Of a DNA stretch of 64,000 nucleotides, positions 1-8,685 are shown piece by piece. Location of the stretch: assembly GCA_007674295.1 (NCBI GenBank), contig CM017448.1, forward strand, positions 124,001 through 188,000. Direction: 5' to 3'. The stretch comes from Antonospora locustae. Taxonomy: Eukaryota; Microsporidia. Under the pieces are notes generated by a model. That model ran no database searches and was not told where the DNA came from. It saw only the letters and a program-made list of their open reading frames with translations. Position numbers and translations under genes: made by a program. Numbering within the stretch: position 1 is the first letter of the stretch; each line of letters starts with the position of its first letter.

Positions 1-95
1 GACTCGAACCTAGTAGCCATAGCTGCTGAAACTCATTGATGTTTTATGGGTTTGCCTTGTGAAGGCCATATGAATAAAGTGAGGTTTGAAGGTTG

Positions 96-665
96 TCATC
101 TAGAAAACCGACCAAGACTGTCAACTAGCCGCTGAAACCTTTGCTCTTGAAGTTCGCTCTTTTTCTTGAGTTCTTCGAGCTCCTGTGTCAGGGCCTCATT
201 CTGCGCACGCACATTGTTTTTTCTTTCTCTTGCGCACAGCGCAGCCTCCTCTAGCCTACTGCACAGTTCTATTTTGTTTCCAACTATGTGAGACTCGTAT
301 ACCTCCTGTATGTAGTCCTTTGACCTGAAGTCCCTTAAGTTGACTCGATTTTCTCTAATCATGCGGTCTAACCCCTCTAGCTTCTCAACAACCCTGTTTT
401 CTGTAAGAGCTGATCTGAACGCATCGTATGCATTCTGCTTCAGTTCCTCAAAGAGATTCTCAAAAACTATGTTGTTATGATCCGTATAATCTTCGGTATC
501 GGCTTCCTGGATTTCCTGTGCAAGCAAAGATAGATCTTCATCTGGTGCATCTTTGGAAAGTAGGATTTTTTTTATTGCATCCTTGTCTTTAAATGCCTCA
601 CTTATTGCCTTTTTAAATGCAAGCTTGAGTTTTTTTACACGCTGGCATTGGCCTTCTTTATCCAT
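96..665 (-). CDS. hypothetical coiled-coil protein
   Basis: A 189-residue, highly charged, mostly helical protein. The last third (about residues 130-180) is a run of E/K/L/Q with heptad-like spacing and is probably a coiled coil. I see no membrane segment or catalytic motif. The ATG is preceded within ten bases by a CCC run, which supports this start. I do not recognise the family. Size and architecture (helical head, C-terminal coiled coil) would suit a small kinetochore or tethering subunit such as Nnf1, but that is only a guess. It ends close to the window edge and is complete. Confidence 0.7.
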   Translation of the reverse strand: MDKEGQCQRVKKLKLAFKKAISEAFKDKDAIKKILLSKDAPDEDLSLLAQEIQEADTEDYTDHNNIVFENLFEELKQNAYDAFRSALTENRVVEKLEGLDRMIRENRVNLRDFRSKDYIQEVYESHIVGNKIELCSRLEEAALCARERKNNVRAQNEALTQELEELKKKSELQEQRFQRLVDSLGRFSR

Positions 666-790
666 ATCGAAGGGTAGCGTCTACATATTCCTAGCTCCTA
701 ACAAGCTGCAAAAAGCTCATGTCTTACTTCAACAGAGCAGTCCATGTATACTTAAAGTGGACCAATTTACTAGTTTTAATTGTTATTGTG

Positions 791-1483
791 CTACTTCTTC
801 TTTTCTCTCAGAATCATGTCTGAAAGAGGTGCATGTTCGCTGTTCTTTAGTATTCTTCCATCTGCTGATAGTTGCTGTCTGCTTGTGGGAATGGAAAGTA
901 GCCTGCAGATGGCAGCCTTAAGCTCACCAACTCTTGTTCCCTGCCTCACCCCGATGCTTATGCTCTGTTCAGAAACAGAGAAGCGGGAGAAGCTGCAAAC
1001 TTGGATTTGAACAGAATGTGTCTCTACCTTTTGCATTTCTTTTTCGTAATGAGTCTTAACATCCGAAAACATCTGTTTGCATAGCATGCACTTTTCTTCC
1101 ACGTCTCCTTGGACCTCAGCAATAGAGTACCTAAGATCATCTACATTTTCTATTGGACTGTAGAAGGTATCTCCATACGCCAACTCTATTATCTTGACAT
1201 TGCTGGTATTGATATCTCGCTTTCCTGTGGATACTTCAAGCTTATGTGCTTTTCTCTCAAAATCCAATTTGTTGGTCCTCGCCAGCATGGAAAACTGACG
1301 CTTATATGCATTGTACTTCTTGTGTCCATGGCCCCGCGGAAACAGAAATTGGTGTGATATCTTGTTTCTGCATGCTGTCTTGATCTTCTCCTCAAAAAAG
1401 CTGTGCATCGCTGAGTAGAGTGCCGTGATTCTTATCACTTGATCCTGCTCCCATCCAGTGTTTGCTTTTTCCAGCGCCTTCAT
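791..1483 (-). CDS. splicing factor SF3a120 / Prp21-like (SURP plus ubiquitin-like domain)
   Basis: Probable largest subunit of SF3a, which helps U2 snRNP bind the branch site in pre-spliceosomes. Residues about 15-64 fit a SURP module: a helix, then FLFP, then a K/Y-rich helix. Residues about 155-225 fit the C-terminal ubiquitin-like domain of human SF3A1, including a basic tail of the REKKK type. A C-x2-C at 132-135 with histidines at 145 and 156 may be a zinc finger. At 230 residues it is far shorter than the human protein (793) and near yeast Prp21 (280), which as I recall lacks the ubiquitin-like part. A CCC run ends one base before the ATG. Its presence implies that some splicing remains. 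Confidence 0.72.
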   Translation of the reverse strand: MKALEKANTGWEQDQVIRITALYSAMHSFFEEKIKTACRNKISHQFLFPRGHGHKKYNAYKRQFSMLARTNKLDFERKAHKLEVSTGKRDINTSNVKIIELAYGDTFYSPIENVDDLRYSIAEVQGDVEEKCMLCKQMFSDVKTHYEKEMQKVETHSVQIQVCSFSRFSVSEQSISIGVRQGTRVGELKAAICRLLSIPTSRQQLSADGRILKNSEHAPLSDMILREKKK

Positions 1484-1581
1484 AGGGAGAAGTTTACGTC
1501 TTTATCTGACACTGGAAGCAGTACAGCTGGAAATAGAAGTGTGGAGATGTCTAGGACACAGCCCCCTCTATTGCTGATTGC

Positions 1582-2310
1582 ATGGATTCCAGTATATATC
1601 ACAAGTACAAAGAAGCTAACAGAAGACAGAATTACCATACTCTCTTGAATATTGAAAAAGTGTGCCGTCGACTTCAAGCAAATCAGCAGGTGGTAGCAAC
1701 TGCAATGATGGTTGCACACAAGCACCTGTTTGTTGAAAATGCATCTGCAGACAGCGATGTGGTATGTGCAGTCTCAATTCTCCTTGCATTCAAAATAAAC
1801 GATATGCACCAATCTTTGGATAATATCATTGCAGAGATAGACTGCGAAGTCGGCTTTACGTCCTGCAGCAGGGAAAAAAAACACACAAAAACTGGACGCA
1901 GGAGCTTTTCAGAAGCACACAATGATGTGAAGGCACGTGTACTGGACCAAGAACTACTTTTTTGCATTTGTACCAACTTTGAGTTTTCATACATCAACTA
2001 TTACGACTACCTGTTTACAAAGCTCAGGGACTTCGAGCTCAGCAGCACCATATGCGATATAGCACACATTATTCTCAACGACCTTTTCTACTTGCCACTG
2101 TTTATATTCTACAGTAGGCGATCCATAGTATACTCTGTTTTGTTCCTAGCAATCGAGATAGAAATCCAGAGAGATGCTGGAGAAACAGATGCAGCAGACA
2201 ACAAGATTACAGGAATAAGATCGTTTCTAAACAGCTGTATGGAGTCTGATCCAGCCATAAACGTCATAATATCGGAGCTGCTAGATTTCTATGGAAGATT
2301 TTGCGAATAA
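1582..2310 (+). CDS. cyclin-fold protein, transcription-type cyclin likely
   Basis: 242 residues with a cyclin-box pattern: a helix rich in R/E, then a QQVVATAMMVAHKHLF-like helix equivalent to the conserved cyclin segment before the central AAIFLA-type helix (here CAVSILLAFKIN). A second helical repeat follows from about residue 130. The lack of a destruction box and the overall form suggest a regulatory partner of a transcriptional CDK (cyclin C/H/K/T/L class) rather than a mitotic cyclin. I cannot assign the subtype. A CCCC run lies about 15-20 bases before the ATG. The gene is divergent from the SF3a120-like gene, with about 100 bp between start codons. Confidence 0.6.
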   Translation: MDSSIYHKYKEANRRQNYHTLLNIEKVCRRLQANQQVVATAMMVAHKHLFVENASADSDVVCAVSILLAFKINDMHQSLDNIIAEIDCEVGFTSCSREKKHTKTGRRSFSEAHNDVKARVLDQELLFCICTNFEFSYINYYDYLFTKLRDFELSSTICDIAHIILNDLFYLPLFIFYSRRSIVYSVLFLAIEIEIQRDAGETDAADNKITGIRSFLNSCMESDPAINVIISELLDFYGRFCE

Positions 2311-2343
2311 CAGCGTTCCTCAACACAGAAAAGTCATTCCAGC

Positions 2344-3033
2344 CTAATTTGTCTCAGGAGCATACAACAGGCCTGGGCCTTCTTTGAGAAGACTTGTAAA
2401 TTTAGAAAATATGCTACACGACGCGTCGTATCCATGGCGAAACATCTCGTTGAAGCCCTCATATTCTATCTTTCCTACCATGCGCAAGTACGCAAGCTTT
2501 CTTCTGTGTACCATCAGAACTATAGTCATGTACGGATATTTGTAGCTCTCTTCCGCGCCACATATGTCAACGAAGAAAGTGTTAGACACAAACCCAACAG
2601 TTGCACCAACAACCACATCCTTCATTGGTATCCCGGAGTAGCACAGACCCAGGGATATGCAGTTCACAATTGTACTAAAAACAGATCCATCATCCTGCTT
2701 GACAGCAACCACAACATCTACATAGGAGCTCTCTGGAAGCAGCAGAACCTCTTTGAAAACATTCGTTACGTTTCTTTCAAGCTCGCGAATCTTCTCGCTG
2801 TTTCTTTGATATTCCTGCTGAGTGGTATCAAGAAAGGATATGTCAATTCTGACTATGTGTTTCTGGCGATGTCTCTCTTTTGGACCATCTATGGAAGCAC
2901 TAACCTTGGTGGCACCATGGTCCAGCTCAAACAGCAGCTTGTTGTCCACAACGCATTGCCTCGCGGCAGCTGTTCTCGTCTCAAGTGCCTTTCGCCCATC
3001 AATGCGGTATCCATCTTCAGAAACTATGTCCAT
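2344..3033 (-). CDS. exosome core subunit Rrp41/Ski6 (RNase PH fold)
   Basis: RNase PH-like subunit of the RNA exosome ring, which processes and degrades RNA 3'-5' in nucleus and cytoplasm. The N-terminus has the family signature EDGYRIDGRK. It is followed by a segment matching the Rrp41 strand pattern that ends in GPKE, the counterpart of GPHE in yeast and human. The 229 residues are close to yeast Rrp41 (246), so the whole fold is present. I start at the in-frame ATG two codons inside the longest frame, because the first codon of that frame is TTG. No CCC run is visible at this start. The gene is convergent with the upstream cyclin gene. Confidence 0.82.
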   Translation of the reverse strand: MDIVSEDGYRIDGRKALETRTAAARQCVVDNKLLFELDHGATKVSASIDGPKERHRQKHIVRIDISFLDTTQQEYQRNSEKIRELERNVTNVFKEVLLLPESSYVDVVVAVKQDDGSVFSTIVNCISLGLCYSGIPMKDVVVGATVGFVSNTFFVDICGAEESYKYPYMTIVLMVHRRKLAYLRMVGKIEYEGFNEMFRHGYDASCSIFSKFTSLLKEGPGLLYAPETN

Positions 3034-3304
3034 TGCCAACGGTATAACTAAATTCTATCAAATCATCTTTCACTGTTCTAGAATGGAACTTTCATGGCTT
3101 GAGCAATAGTCATCTAGGCTTCTTTGCAAAGTACAGACTAACGCTCAAGATGGAATCCCGGTGCGCCAGCAAGGCTTCTTTCAACCAATGCATCTGCTTC
3201 TGCACAATGCAGCTTGCAGAATATGCTATTCCAGAGAGATAGCCAAACAGCATACAAGACTTTAAATTACAATTCGATATTGTAATTGGCAGCACCTGGT
3301 GCCA

Positions 3305-3321
3305 GCTCTTGTAGCGCAGTT

Positions 3322-3352
<31 letters not shown>

Positions 3353-3378
3353 CGTGGGTTCGAGTCCCGCCTTGAGCG
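3305..3378 (+). tRNA. tRNA-Asn (GUU)
   Basis: A 74-nt cloverleaf. The D arm has GCGC stems, the anticodon stem TTCGG/CCGAA carries the loop CTGTTAA with anticodon GTT, and the T stem GTGGG/CCCGC carries TTCGAGT. Box A (TAGCGCAGTTGG) and box B (GGTTCGAGTCC) match the pol III promoter elements, and a short T run follows. There is no intron. Oddly, the acceptor stem GCTCTTG/CTTGAGC has two adjacent U:U mismatches at pairs 5 and 6. The discriminator base is G. Confidence 0.95.
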
Positions 3379-3493
3379 ATACTTTTGGGCCTCAGAAAGA
3401 AAATAATCCAAGTCTAGAAAATGCTTATATGTTGTTATTGTGTATCTGGCTGAAAACAGCACTTTCTACAAGCGCACAGACGCATGCACCATA

Positions 3494-3736
3494 CTACTTG
3501 TTGAGGTCGTCTATCCAGTTAGAGTAGACGTCGATTGGCTGTGTAAGGTTGTCTGCCGGACATCCAAATGTTGCTTCGCACACCGTGCAGAAGGCCATGC
3601 CCTTTCCACTTTTCTTCACCACCTTGCACTGTACAACATTTTCGTTGTTGCACTCCGGGCAATTGAAGCGACTTTCTAGCTGACCCCTCTTCTTTTTTGG
3701 CTTGACTTGGTTTCTCCTGGACTTTCTCTTACCCAT
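3494..3736 (-). CDS. ELF1: transcription elongation factor Elf1
   Basis: Small zinc-ribbon elongation factor that travels with RNA polymerase II, conserved from archaea to man. The 80-residue protein has a basic N-terminal tail starting MGKRKSRR (as in Elf1/ELOF1), zinc ligands CPEC at 26-29 and CTVC at 50-53, and the DNLTQPIDVYSNWID block typical of the family's C-terminus. Length matches human ELOF1 (83). It is translated from the minus strand just downstream of the tRNA. An AAATTTT stretch, but no CCC run, precedes the ATG. Confidence 0.95.
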   Translation of the reverse strand: MGKRKSRRNQVKPKKKRGQLESRFNCPECNNENVVQCKVVKKSGKGMAFCTVCEATFGCPADNLTQPIDVYSNWIDDLNK

Positions 3737-3769
3737 GTGCCCAAAATTTTATAACAATAAAAGTCTGAC

Positions 3770-4570
3770 TCAACGCAGCGCCAACTGATGAAGCTGTGCA
3801 TTCTCCTCATCGGTCTTTTCACAGCCTTCACACAACCTTTCAATGGCGTAGCTAACTAGAGATGCAACTGTGAATCCAGAAGCAGCAATGCATACCACAA
3901 TTCCAGGTCTTAGGGCCTCTGAATTGCGATAGAACACACCAACTACTTTTTCTATAAACCCCACATAGAATAAGCATCCCATTAAAACACCAGTGCACAG
4001 GTGCTCTGTAAACCCCCGTAGACACAGAAAGTCTCTTTTCTTAAAAATAGCACCAAGCACCACACCAAGGGGCGCCAAGAGCGCGTATATATGTATGCAG
4101 AGATGCTCTATGGGGCTCGAGAACACGCTATCAAACACAACACAGCCAAGTGCAAGTCCCTCAAGCCACTTGTGCCCTATTATGTTGTAAATAAACCACC
4201 CGTGCATGCATTCTGTTGCACGAAATACAGAGAGTCCTTCTCGCAGAGACTGAATGCCGATTGTGGAACAGAACAGCACAGCGTTGAACTGCCTTTTGCT
4301 GGACACTAAGTATGTATCTTCAGACAAGATCTGTTCTAGCGAGAACAGCGTTAGAAAAACAACACCAGACATAAATGGGGAAATGAACGTAGTGTGCTGC
4401 GTGTATATCTGCGGCAATATACGGAGTGTTATTAATGAAAGAATGATACCACCAGAAAAGCATCTTAGATAGCCACAGAGCATTGCTCCCTGAATCACCT
4501 TTAGAGAATACGTTGAAAGAAGTGTGGACGCAAACAGCCCTACAAGATAAACTCCCAAATGTCTCTTCAT
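3770..4570 (-). CDS. ZIP-family metal transporter homologue A (divergent metal site)
   Basis: 266 residues with about eight hydrophobic segments in the ZIP (SLC39) order. The second signature helix has HKWLEG at 133-138. The first, which should read HSxxEG, reads QSLREG at 107-112, so the metal-binding histidine of TM4 is lost. Histidines in the second membrane segment, present in the neighbouring paralogue (HIFPH), are also replaced. It may bind metal differently or have lost transport. CCCC sits three bases before the ATG. It lies 47 bp downstream of a second ZIP gene on the same strand, which suggests tandem duplication followed by divergence. Confidence 0.85.
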   Translation of the reverse strand: MKRHLGVYLVGLFASTLLSTYSLKVIQGAMLCGYLRCFSGGIILSLITLRILPQIYTQHTTFISPFMSGVVFLTLFSLEQILSEDTYLVSSKRQFNAVLFCSTIGIQSLREGLSVFRATECMHGWFIYNIIGHKWLEGLALGCVVFDSVFSSPIEHLCIHIYALLAPLGVVLGAIFKKRDFLCLRGFTEHLCTGVLMGCLFYVGFIEKVVGVFYRNSEALRPGIVVCIAASGFTVASLVSYAIERLCEGCEKTDEENAQLHQLALR

Positions 4571-4617
4571 GTGGGGTTAGAGTTTTTGAGAATATCGCTA
4601 CTTGAAATAAAATGCGG

Positions 4618-5397
4618 CTATCTGTGCTTTGTTAGTTTTCCTATGCTTTCACAGAGATAGTTGACAACTCCCATGACAATGAAGCCTGTAAACAACATGG
4701 AAAGCTTGTTTTTTGTCGAAAGACTCTCGACATTGCCACTAGAAAACTCAGAGCTCAGCATCTCAATGAACCCAATGTAGAAAAACGAGCCTGCTGACAC
4801 ACCTGTAAGAAGGCTCTTCAAGAAGACACTATTGCTCGAGAAAACATGGATCAGATAGAGACCCAGTACTATTCCTAGCGGAGTTAGCACAGAGTACACA
4901 AATATCAAAGTAAAGTGCACGTAAGACGAGAACGGAGCCTTCAAAACCATCACACCTACGGTAAAGGCCTCTATCCACTTGTGTCCCACAAGTCCAAACA
5001 AGTACCAGTTAAGTTCGTTGTTGGACTTTGCAGGAACACCGAGACCCTCTAAGAATGAGTGTATGCTTAGTGCCACAACATAAACAAAGGCCTGTGTCTT
5101 GGTTGCATTATCTCCCAGCGTGCCGTCGTCGTTGATGCAGAACACCTTGTCTATTGCAAAAAGTGCAAAGAAGGTAAGGCCCGACAGAAACGGCGAAAGA
5201 AACGAGCTGCTCTCCTCATACATGTGCGGAAATATGTGAAATATCATCGTTGAAAGAATGATTCCACCCGAGAAGCACTTCACATACGTGGATATTCCAA
5301 ATCCCTTTATAAATTGGTAAACATATGCAAAGCAGAAAGATATGAAAAAGATATAGACACAGATGCAGTACGTTCTGCCTCCCAAGAACTTAATCAT
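4618..5397 (-). CDS. ZIP-family zinc/iron transporter homologue B
   Basis: 259 residues with ZIP topology and an intact metal pathway: HIFPH near residue 55, HSFLEG at 113-118 (TM4) and HKWIEA at 139-144 (TM5). The predicted role is uptake of Zn2+ or Fe2+ into the cytosol across the plasma membrane or an internal membrane. It is closest in sequence and position to the adjacent ZIP homologue. A CCCC run abuts the ATG, so the start is well supported. It has a short DD-containing loop rather than the His-rich loop of the third copy. Confidence 0.9.
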   Translation of the reverse strand: MIKFLGGRTYCICVYIFFISFCFAYVYQFIKGFGISTYVKCFSGGIILSTMIFHIFPHMYEESSSFLSPFLSGLTFFALFAIDKVFCINDDGTLGDNATKTQAFVYVVALSIHSFLEGLGVPAKSNNELNWYLFGLVGHKWIEAFTVGVMVLKAPFSSYVHFTLIFVYSVLTPLGIVLGLYLIHVFSSNSVFLKSLLTGVSAGSFFYIGFIEMLSSEFSSGNVESLSTKNKLSMLFTGFIVMGVVNYLCESIGKLTKHR

Positions 5398-5468
5398 GGG
5401 GTGTAATAATTGTGGACTATGCGTTTATTTGTGCCGGAATTGCAAACATGGGGTTGTGGTGCAACATC

Positions 5469-7475
5469 CTAAAAGATGTCTTGCATGTCTCTACACAGTT
5501 TCCTATGTCTCTGAAGCCTCTCTGTGGCTCCCTGCAAAAACGCATTGCTGCAAAAACAGATGGGGTCCTTGTACCCAAGAAACTGCTTCACGCAAAAAGC
5601 ATCCTCGAACGTGTTCCAGAGCAAATTTGCCTCCAGCCCAAGGCTGTCTACACAGGATACAACGCCCTTGTATGTCTTGTAGTTTCCGACGCACTCTTCG
5701 CTAGAAGGCATCACGCGATGCCTGCTCAGAATTTCCCTAACTGCATTTGCAACATGATCTTTATAAAAGATATTTATGCTCAGAAAGGGTTCAAGAGACC
5801 TTGATCCTCTTTTAAACGCAGATAGAATGGCATCTCTTGCATCTTTCACAACTACAGAACTGCGCATGTCTGTGATAACAGCACTCTGTAGCACTACAAC
5901 AGTTAAGAACATTGCATCTTCGCATGGGCTGCATCCCGATATGGCCCACTTGAAGCCCTTGACAATGCTTTCCTCTGAATCCTTTTCTATGCATGCATTG
6001 CTTAGCAGAGCATTGCCTCGATAAATGCACAGCGCTTTACTTTCAAGGGCCCTTATTGTGTTACACTCAACACCTTTGCACACTATTTCAAGCATGTTTC
6101 CACTAGTCAGGGGCTCTGAAAAGCGGCCTGTGGTGCATGTTTCCTTGAATTCTACATCAAACGCGGTGACTCTTGTGCTGTCGCTGATCTCTAGTAGGTC
6201 ATGCACAACACAATCTAGAAACAACTCTCCTGTTCCGTATAGAACATTGTAATTCGTGCGGAGTGATATGTACATAAGCTTTAGCCTGTCAAGGGCCTTG
6301 TTAAGAAGCGTCTGCGACGTCGAGTCCACAAATACCTTGAAGCAGGATGCTTCACTTTCCATACGATTCTTTATCTCGCCTGGTTCTTTTTCCCCGAGCA
6401 TGGAGTTGGAAACTTGTGTATCAAATTTTACCAATGAAGGAACTTTCGGAGCTACGGAGTCTGCCTCTATTAGCAAACCATGCATGCATACAAAAACACG
6501 TTCAACCTTCACTGCCCTATCGCCATACGCAAGCACATGATGCTTGCCTATCCTGACTCCGGAAAACACCAGCGGAAGAAGCATGTCGTCAACAAGATAA
6601 TGTTTTAACACATATATATCTTCTCCCGAGGCAGAGCTCTCCATGGCATTAAATACAGCATTTTTGTTCTTTATGAATCTTTCTAGAGCTCTTCTCAGAG
6701 TTCTCTGTCGTGCTGACTTGGTGCTGTATATTTTGTACAGAGGCTCGATTAAAAACCTAAACATGCACAGACCGTGTCTACCATTGTGGACGGAGTTGAT
6801 ATCACATATCCAATTGTCTGTCATGGATCCTAGAAATACGTCTCGAGGCTTGATTGTGGATACAATATCGGAGATAATGCCAAAAAGTTCTTTTGCATCC
6901 ACCACTGTGACAGCTGTGTCTATTTTGTTGAAAACAAGAACTGTGTTTTTTCCTGTAACAGCATGGAGTATTTGCGAATGGACTGTACTGAGCCCTTCAA
7001 GTGCATTTACAATAAACACCACGTTATCAACATGCTTCAGTACTTCAAGCGTTTCCTCAGCAAAGTCGTAGTGACCTGAGGTATCAACAAACGTCACTAT
7101 CTTTCCTTGCTGCTTCAAAATGACTGTGTAAGGCCTTGGATGTACGGTGATGCCTCTTGCAACCTCGTACCTTGATAAAAGTAACCTCTTCCCAACTGCC
7201 ATACCTCTTGAGGCCATTTGCCTGACGAAGCTTGACTTTCCAGCTCGCAAAGACCCAATTACAGCACATGTTATTACATTTTGTGTCTCCTTTGAGATGT
7301 GTTCAATCTCCTCAAGACACGAAGATATATTTAGCTTTTCTTTACAGTCACGCCGCTCCGGAGTATTTATCAGTCTATTTCCAATTCCAAGCATGTCCTC
7401 ATACTCTGAAAAGATCTCTATATGTGTGTCTGACATGAGATTTTCAGAACCTTCTTTACTCTGTGGAAGCGACAT
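5469..7475 (-). CDS. U5 snRNP GTPase Snu114-like (EF-2 family)
   Basis: EF-2-like GTPase that controls spliceosome activation and disassembly with Brr2 and Prp8. Visible motifs: P-loop GSLRAGKS at about 74-81, DTSGH at 131-135 (G3), NKID at 183-186 (G4), and FLIEPLYKI near 240-249, a Snu114 hallmark. GTGELFLDCVVHDL at about 414 nearly matches the Snu114 domain III/IV junction. The 668 residues compare with about 1000 in yeast, so the acidic N-terminus and several loops are missing. I use the ATG three codons inside the open frame, because the first codon is TTG. CCC lies about 14 bases upstream. A ribosomal EF-2 or Efl1 identity is less likely because their characteristic loops are absent. 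Confidence 0.83.
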   Translation of the reverse strand: MSLPQSKEGSENLMSDTHIEIFSEYEDMLGIGNRLINTPERRDCKEKLNISSCLEEIEHISKETQNVITCAVIGSLRAGKSSFVRQMASRGMAVGKRLLLSRYEVARGITVHPRPYTVILKQQGKIVTFVDTSGHYDFAEETLEVLKHVDNVVFIVNALEGLSTVHSQILHAVTGKNTVLVFNKIDTAVTVVDAKELFGIISDIVSTIKPRDVFLGSMTDNWICDINSVHNGRHGLCMFRFLIEPLYKIYSTKSARQRTLRRALERFIKNKNAVFNAMESSASGEDIYVLKHYLVDDMLLPLVFSGVRIGKHHVLAYGDRAVKVERVFVCMHGLLIEADSVAPKVPSLVKFDTQVSNSMLGEKEPGEIKNRMESEASCFKVFVDSTSQTLLNKALDRLKLMYISLRTNYNVLYGTGELFLDCVVHDLLEISDSTRVTAFDVEFKETCTTGRFSEPLTSGNMLEIVCKGVECNTIRALESKALCIYRGNALLSNACIEKDSEESIVKGFKWAISGCSPCEDAMFLTVVVLQSAVITDMRSSVVVKDARDAILSAFKRGSRSLEPFLSINIFYKDHVANAVREILSRHRVMPSSEECVGNYKTYKGVVSCVDSLGLEANLLWNTFEDAFCVKQFLGYKDPICFCSNAFLQGATERLQRHRKLCRDMQDIF

Positions 7476-7701
7476 CTCAATCAAATGGGCTATCTAACAT
7501 ACAAAATGTATCATCTACTGCTTGATATAAAGCTGTATAGAAGAAGCACACTCAGTTTACATCTATAGATTATCTCTGGCTCAATCTTTTACAAATCCAT
7601 GTCGCATTTTTCAGTGCACTGCACGAGTTTCTCGCACACAAGTTCATCATAAGATACAAGTGTGTAACTTAAGACAATTTATGTAAAGGCATTCCTCAGA
7701 C

Positions 7702-8535
7702 TTATTTTTCCAGTGCAAGTGCTGCTAAGAATGGAATACAGTATCCTGAAAGAAGCAGAATCATATTCAGCATTTTTTCGCGATGTCCATGAAAAACAAC
7801 GGGGATGATTTCCACAAAGACAATGAACATAACCGATCCCAGTGCAAGCCCATCGCATATGTTGGATAAGCGCGTTGTTTTCCATCCCCTTAGCAGACGC
7901 ACAAACTCAATTCCTGCAGGTGTAAGTATACTATACACAAGCATCAACAGAAACCCAAATGCATACGAAACCCCGGCGGAAAACACTGTTAGCCCTAGCG
8001 AAAAAGACTCGATTATTTTGTGAATAAAAATGCAAATTCTGAATGTGTGCCCTGCATGGTTGTAGAATGCAAGTCCCTCGAAAAACGAGTGGACTGAGAT
8101 GGCAGCCATAAAAAATAATGCCTGTGCCTTTGATGTACTGTATTTTATCACTTCTGTGCAGCTGCCGATTGCCTTATGTTGCTCGTTACCATGTCCATGG
8201 CTGCCGCCTGCTGCTTCCTTGCTATCGCAATGTGAGTGGTGCAGCACCAGCACGTCTATTGCAAGAAGCATTATAAAGGAGAGTCCTGATAAAAATAGAC
8301 CCAGCGAAAAGTGATTGTGCGAGTTATGACTGTGGCTATGGGGCATTGTATTCTCCATCAGATGCGGTATAAAGTCAATGAATATTGACGAGAGCATGAA
8401 ACCGGCAGACGTTATGATAGCATACGGAAAAATGCTCTTGACCTTCTTTATTCTCTTGAAGAAGCTGGGTAACATCGACAGCGAAAGCGAAACTGCAAAA
8501 AGCGCAGCCGACATATACAAAGTTTCTTCATCCAT
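7702..8535 (-). CDS. ZIP-family metal transporter homologue C (His-rich loop)
   Basis: 277 residues from the chosen ATG. It carries HSFFEG at 149-154 and HKIIES at 172-177, plus FIPH near residue 55, so the transport site looks intact. Unlike copies A and B, the TM2-TM4 loops are His-rich (HSHSH near 66-70, HGHGN near 113), typical of zinc-sensing cytosolic or lumenal loops of ZIP proteins. The open frame extends 45 codons further upstream from a TTG. However, CCCCC stands one base before the ATG at 8535 and the extension has no membrane character, so I place the start here. It is the third ZIP in 5 kb. Confidence 0.88.
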   Translation of the reverse strand: MDEETLYMSAALFAVSLSLSMLPSFFKRIKKVKSIFPYAIITSAGFMLSSIFIDFIPHLMENTMPHSHSHNSHNHFSLGLFLSGLSFIMLLAIDVLVLHHSHCDSKEAAGGSHGHGNEQHKAIGSCTEVIKYSTSKAQALFFMAAISVHSFFEGLAFYNHAGHTFRICIFIHKIIESFSLGLTVFSAGVSYAFGFLLMLVYSILTPAGIEFVRLLRGWKTTRLSNICDGLALGSVMFIVFVEIIPVVFHGHREKMLNMILLLSGYCIPFLAALALEK

Positions 8536-8536
8536 T

Positions 8537-8541
8537 GGGGG
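8537..8541 (-). promoter_or_regulatory. CCCCC start motif deciding the ZIP-C start
   Basis: Five G on the plus strand, read as CCCCC, one base from the ATG at 8535. It argues against a 45-codon TTG-initiated extension of the reading frame. Confidence 0.7.
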
Positions 8542-8685
8542 TATGTTTTTATCAGAGACATATACGTGATGCTGCCTTAGAGTAGAGCTAGAATGCACTT
8601 TGATACAACTAGGAACAGTTCCAGAACATGCGCTTGCAACACACAGCTTCGTGGGTTTGTGTAAACTCAACAGATAAAATGCCAG

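Noticed and set aside
1..60. GACTCGAACC at the left edge, the reverse complement of a tRNA box B
   Set aside because: The minus-strand sequence upstream has no convincing box A, anticodon stem or D arm, and the rest of the cloverleaf cannot be folded; probably chance, or a gene lying mostly outside the window.
3110..3253. 47-codon ATG frame on the minus strand between Rrp41 and the tRNA
   Set aside because: No CCC motif, no recognisable features, and length within chance expectation.
5363..5804. Plus-strand frames across the ZIP-B start and the Snu114 3' end
   Set aside because: They are antisense to two clearly conserved genes and show Cys/Arg-rich shadow composition.
8536..8670. 45-codon N-terminal extension of the third ZIP
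   Set aside because: It starts at TTG, has no membrane or signal character, and the CCCCC run is at the inner ATG.
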